Assembly (NCBI GenBank): GCA_023134675.1
Contig: JAGLUQ010000046.1
Span: 1 to 6,935, forward strand
DNA: 6,935 nt
Direction: 5' to 3'
Source of the DNA: Candidatus Aenigmatarchaeota archaeon
GTDB lineage: Archaea; EX4484-52; GLR71
In this document: positions 5,607-6,935 of the stretch, one piece after another
Layout of the letters: every line of letters begins with the position of its first letter
Position numbering within the stretch: the stretch's first letter is position 1
The notes under the pieces: generated by a model
What the model saw: the letters and a program-made list of their open reading frames with translations, nothing else
Database searches by the model: none
What the model was told of the DNA's origin: nothing
Translations under genes and position numbers: made by a program

Positions 5607-5678
5607 TGGACCGAGCGAGATTCGAACTCGCGGCCTCCTACATGCCGAGCAGGCATTCTACCACTGAACTATCGGCCC
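5607..5678 (-). tRNA. tRNA-Ala, anticodon GGC
   Basis: A complete 72-nt cloverleaf folds on the - strand. The 7-bp acceptor stem (GGGCCGA/TCGGTCC) carries the G3-U70 wobble pair that identifies alanine tRNA, with A73 as discriminator. There is a 4-bp D stem with a short AGTGGTA loop, a 5-bp anticodon stem (CCTGC/GTAGG, one G-T pair), a 5-nt variable region, and a perfect GCGAG/CTCGC T stem with a TTCGAAT loop. The anticodon loop reads TCGGCAT, giving GGC at 34-36, which reads GCC and GCU alanine codons. Position 33 is C instead of the near-universal U. CCA is not encoded, so it must be added after transcription. A box A lies about 27 nt upstream. A proline reading (CGG) would break the stem register and contradict G3-U70. 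Confidence 0.93.
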
Positions 5679-5702
5679 ATAACTCTTTTTTTGAAGCGAA
5701 GA

Positions 5703-5708
5703 TTTAAA
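5703..5708 (-). promoter_or_regulatory. Box A of the tRNA-Ala gene
   Basis: The - strand reads TTTAAA, centred about 27 nt before the first base of the tRNA at 5678, the standard position for an archaeal promoter that starts transcription at or near the mature 5' end. The tRNA therefore appears to be transcribed independently of the transporter gene upstream. Confidence 0.6.
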
Positions 5709-5781
5709 AAAGGTTTGGATATGGATGCTTTTCAGAACGGAAACACAGCATATATCTATTTGTAGATTACAAGATGCCTAA

Positions 5782-6525
5782 TTATCCATGCATCATTAAT
5801 TTTATAAAATACATTATCAGTATGCCAAGTATGAATACTGTGAAATTCAGGAGAGACTTCTTTAGATTGGTCTCTTTTCTTATCTCAGGTATCAGGTCGC
5901 AGGCAGCTATGTAGATGAAACCTCCTGCTGCGAAAGGGAGAAGAAATATCAGGAACATCTCGCTGTATGCTGCAAGATAGAAGCCCACTATGCCGCCGAG
6001 CACTGCTGTCAGGGCTGTGATGAAATTGAAGAAAAGCGCTTTCTTCTTTGTGAAGCCACCATAGACCAGGACACCGAAGTCGCCTATCTCCTGCGGTATC
6101 TCGTGCATAAGGATTGCTATCGATGTCACGATACCAAGATGGATGTCAACAGTAAAGCTTGCTGCTATTATCAGGCCGTCGACGAAGTTGTGGGCTGCGT
6201 CACCGAAAAGGTTCATGTAGGCAAAAGTGTGTATCTTGCATTTCCCATCATGGCAGTGGCGCCAGTGGAGTAATTTCTCTATCAGGAAAAAAAGGACAAA
6301 TCCGACAAGGACATAAGAGAAGATGTCGTGACTGTGGAACTCATGGACCGCTTCAGGTATCAGGTGGAGGAAGGCCCCGCCCATGAGGGCACCTGCTGAC
6401 AATGCTATAAGACATGTAAGTATCTTGTTGAGAGACTTATCTTTCAATGAAAGAGTGAGAATACCTACAAAAGATGCCAGACTGATAAAAAAAGTGCTTG
6501 CCAGAATCCATAATAGAGTATCCAT
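5782..6525 (-). CDS. ZIP-family divalent metal transporter
   Basis: From the ATG at 6525 the protein has 247 residues and about eight hydrophobic helices, as expected of ZIP transporters, which carry Zn2+, Fe2+ or related ions into the cytoplasm. The metal-binding helix 4 reads HNFVDG (His112, Asn113, Asp116). Helix 5 reads HEIPQEIGDF (His141, Glu142, Gln145, Glu146), close to the HExPHExGD signature of the LIV-1 group but with Gln at the second His. The loop before helix 4 holds His87, His90, Cys91, His92, Cys96 and His99, and another His cluster follows helix 2 (His54, His61, His64, His66). An in-frame TTG at 6552 would add nine residues; I chose the ATG because GGTG lies eight bases before it and a box A candidate lies about 30 nt upstream. 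The metal cannot be told from sequence. Confidence 0.93.
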   Translation of the reverse strand: MDTLLWILASTFFISLASFVGILTLSLKDKSLNKILTCLIALSAGALMGGAFLHLIPEAVHEFHSHDIFSYVLVGFVLFFLIEKLLHWRHCHDGKCKIHTFAYMNLFGDAAHNFVDGLIIAASFTVDIHLGIVTSIAILMHEIPQEIGDFGVLVYGGFTKKKALFFNFITALTAVLGGIVGFYLAAYSEMFLIFLLPFAAGGFIYIAACDLIPEIRKETNLKKSLLNFTVFILGILIMYFIKLMMHG

Positions 6526-6550
6526 TTTAGTGACACCAGAAAGTGTTATC

Positions 6551-6559
6551 AATTTATTT
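6551..6559 (-). promoter_or_regulatory. Possible box A of the transporter gene
   Basis: The - strand reads AAATAAATT, centred about 30 nt before the ATG at 6525 and adjoining the stop codon of the upstream ATPase gene. It would let the transporter be transcribed on its own, although read-through from the upstream gene (38-nt gap) is equally possible. Confidence 0.35.
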
Positions 6560-6563
6560 GAAC

Positions 6564-6935
6564 CTACACCTTAATATTGTTTATTGTTGCCTGAAATATT
6601 TTTCTGTATTCAGGGTTTATCTCAACAACGGGTTTCATCCGGATTGATGAATCAACAAAATCTTTCCGGTAAGGAATCTTTCCTATGACAGGTATCTTAT
6701 TTTCTTCTGCAAAAGCCTCTATCTTTGAGCAGAAGCTTTCTTCAAGGTCATACTTATTTATGACAATCCCATGCTTAATCCCAAAATGATCTGCCAGATA
6801 CAGAACTCTTTTCAGGTCATGAAGTGCAGAAGGTGTAGGTTCAGTCACAGCAATTATGTAATCTGTGCCCACCAAAGATGCTATCACAGGGCATCCTATC
6901 CCTGCTGCTGAATCTATCAAGATCACATCTGCCTT
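6564..6935 (-). CDS. MinD/ParA-superfamily ATPase, C-terminal part (5' end outside window)
   Basis: The frame is open to the window edge, giving the last 123 residues; the Val of VILIDSAAG is internal and not a start. VILIDSAAGIGCPVIASL corresponds to the Walker B/switch region of the MinD-superfamily ATPases that carry an inserted ferredoxin domain (COG1149 type), in which DSPPGIGCPV is the usual form. AVTEPTPSALHDLKR and GIVINKYDL follow, as in that group. The P-loop and the expected iron-sulfur insertion would lie upstream, off the window. Such ATPases are common in anaerobic archaea and bacteria and are thought to act in iron-sulfur or redox-linked assembly, but their clients are mostly unknown. 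Here the usual Pro-Pro of the switch is Ala-Ala. The ZIP transporter gene follows after 38 nt on the same strand. Confidence 0.85.
   Translation of the reverse strand, partial: KADVILIDSAAGIGCPVIASLVGTDYIIAVTEPTPSALHDLKRVLYLADHFGIKHGIVINKYDLEESFCSKIEAFAEENKIPVIGKIPYRKDFVDSSIRMKPVVEINPEYRKIFQATINNIKV

Noticed and set aside
5644..5648. Reading the tRNA as proline (anticodon CGG, with the T as position 33)
   Set aside because: It would shift the anticodon loop out of a symmetric 5-7-5 stem-loop, and G3-U70 with A73 points to alanine.
5580..5765. Open frame on the + strand encoding a TERDSNSRPPTCRAG-type peptide
   Set aside because: It is the antisense of the tRNA-Ala gene; peptides of this kind are a well-known artefact of translating tRNA complements.
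6526..6552. TTG start adding nine residues to the ZIP transporter
   Set aside because: It would start almost inside the box A candidate, whereas the ATG at 6525 has GGTG at a good distance.
1..6935. CRISPR arrays, insertion sequences, phage genes, toxin-antitoxin or defence systems
   Set aside because: No regularly spaced direct repeats, transposase, integrase or defence-type motifs were seen on either strand.

Overview
The window looks archaeal. Box A (TATA-like) motifs sit about 25-30 nt upstream of several start codons and of the tRNA, which suggests leaderless transcription. The one strong Shine-Dalgarno site, inside an operon, has the GGTGAT form. The tRNA gene has no encoded CCA, and a MinD-type ATPase of the kind common in anaerobic archaea lies at the right edge. 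The DNA is AT-rich, genes are small and tightly packed, and every identification rests on motifs alone. An uncultured archaeal lineage, possibly DPANN or another anaerobe, is an inference; I cannot place it more precisely.

Layout. (1) 1-759, + strand: the 3' part of a radical SAM enzyme whose start is off the window. (2) 767-2362, - strand: a two-gene operon for an exported bactofilin-like beta-helix protein with a C-terminal membrane domain, then a small four-helix membrane protein. It ends in a hairpin plus T-tract that faces the radical SAM gene. (3) 2363-2590: 228 nt without a convincing gene, holding the operon promoter, a T-rich stretch and an AT-rich inverted repeat. (4) 2591-3558, - strand: an unidentified membrane protein and a Nudix hydrolase. 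(5) 3647-4745, - strand: a DNA repair pair, endonuclease III (nth) followed by a stand-alone LigD-type 3'-phosphoesterase whose ribosome-binding site overlaps the nth stop codon. (6) 4746-4825: a compact divergent promoter region. (7) 4826-5491, + strand: an HD-superfamily protein with Phe in place of the His of the HD pair. (8) 5492-5781: two hairpins and a tRNA-Ala(GGC) gene on the - strand, with its promoter. (9) 5782-6525, - strand: a ZIP-family metal transporter. (10) 6564-6935, - strand: the C-terminal part of a MinD/ParA-superfamily ATPase cut by the window edge.

How the genes fit together. The clearest functional unit is nth plus the phosphoesterase: one enzyme incises damaged DNA and the other heals 3' ends. 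The bactofilin-like operon is a plausible cell-surface or envelope unit. The remaining genes look like ordinary single-gene housekeeping units. I saw no CRISPR array, insertion sequence, prophage or defence island. The points most worth a second look are the repair pair, the altered HD motif, the unusual anticodon loop of the tRNA (C at position 33), and the contrast between leaderless first genes and a Shine-Dalgarno-led internal gene.
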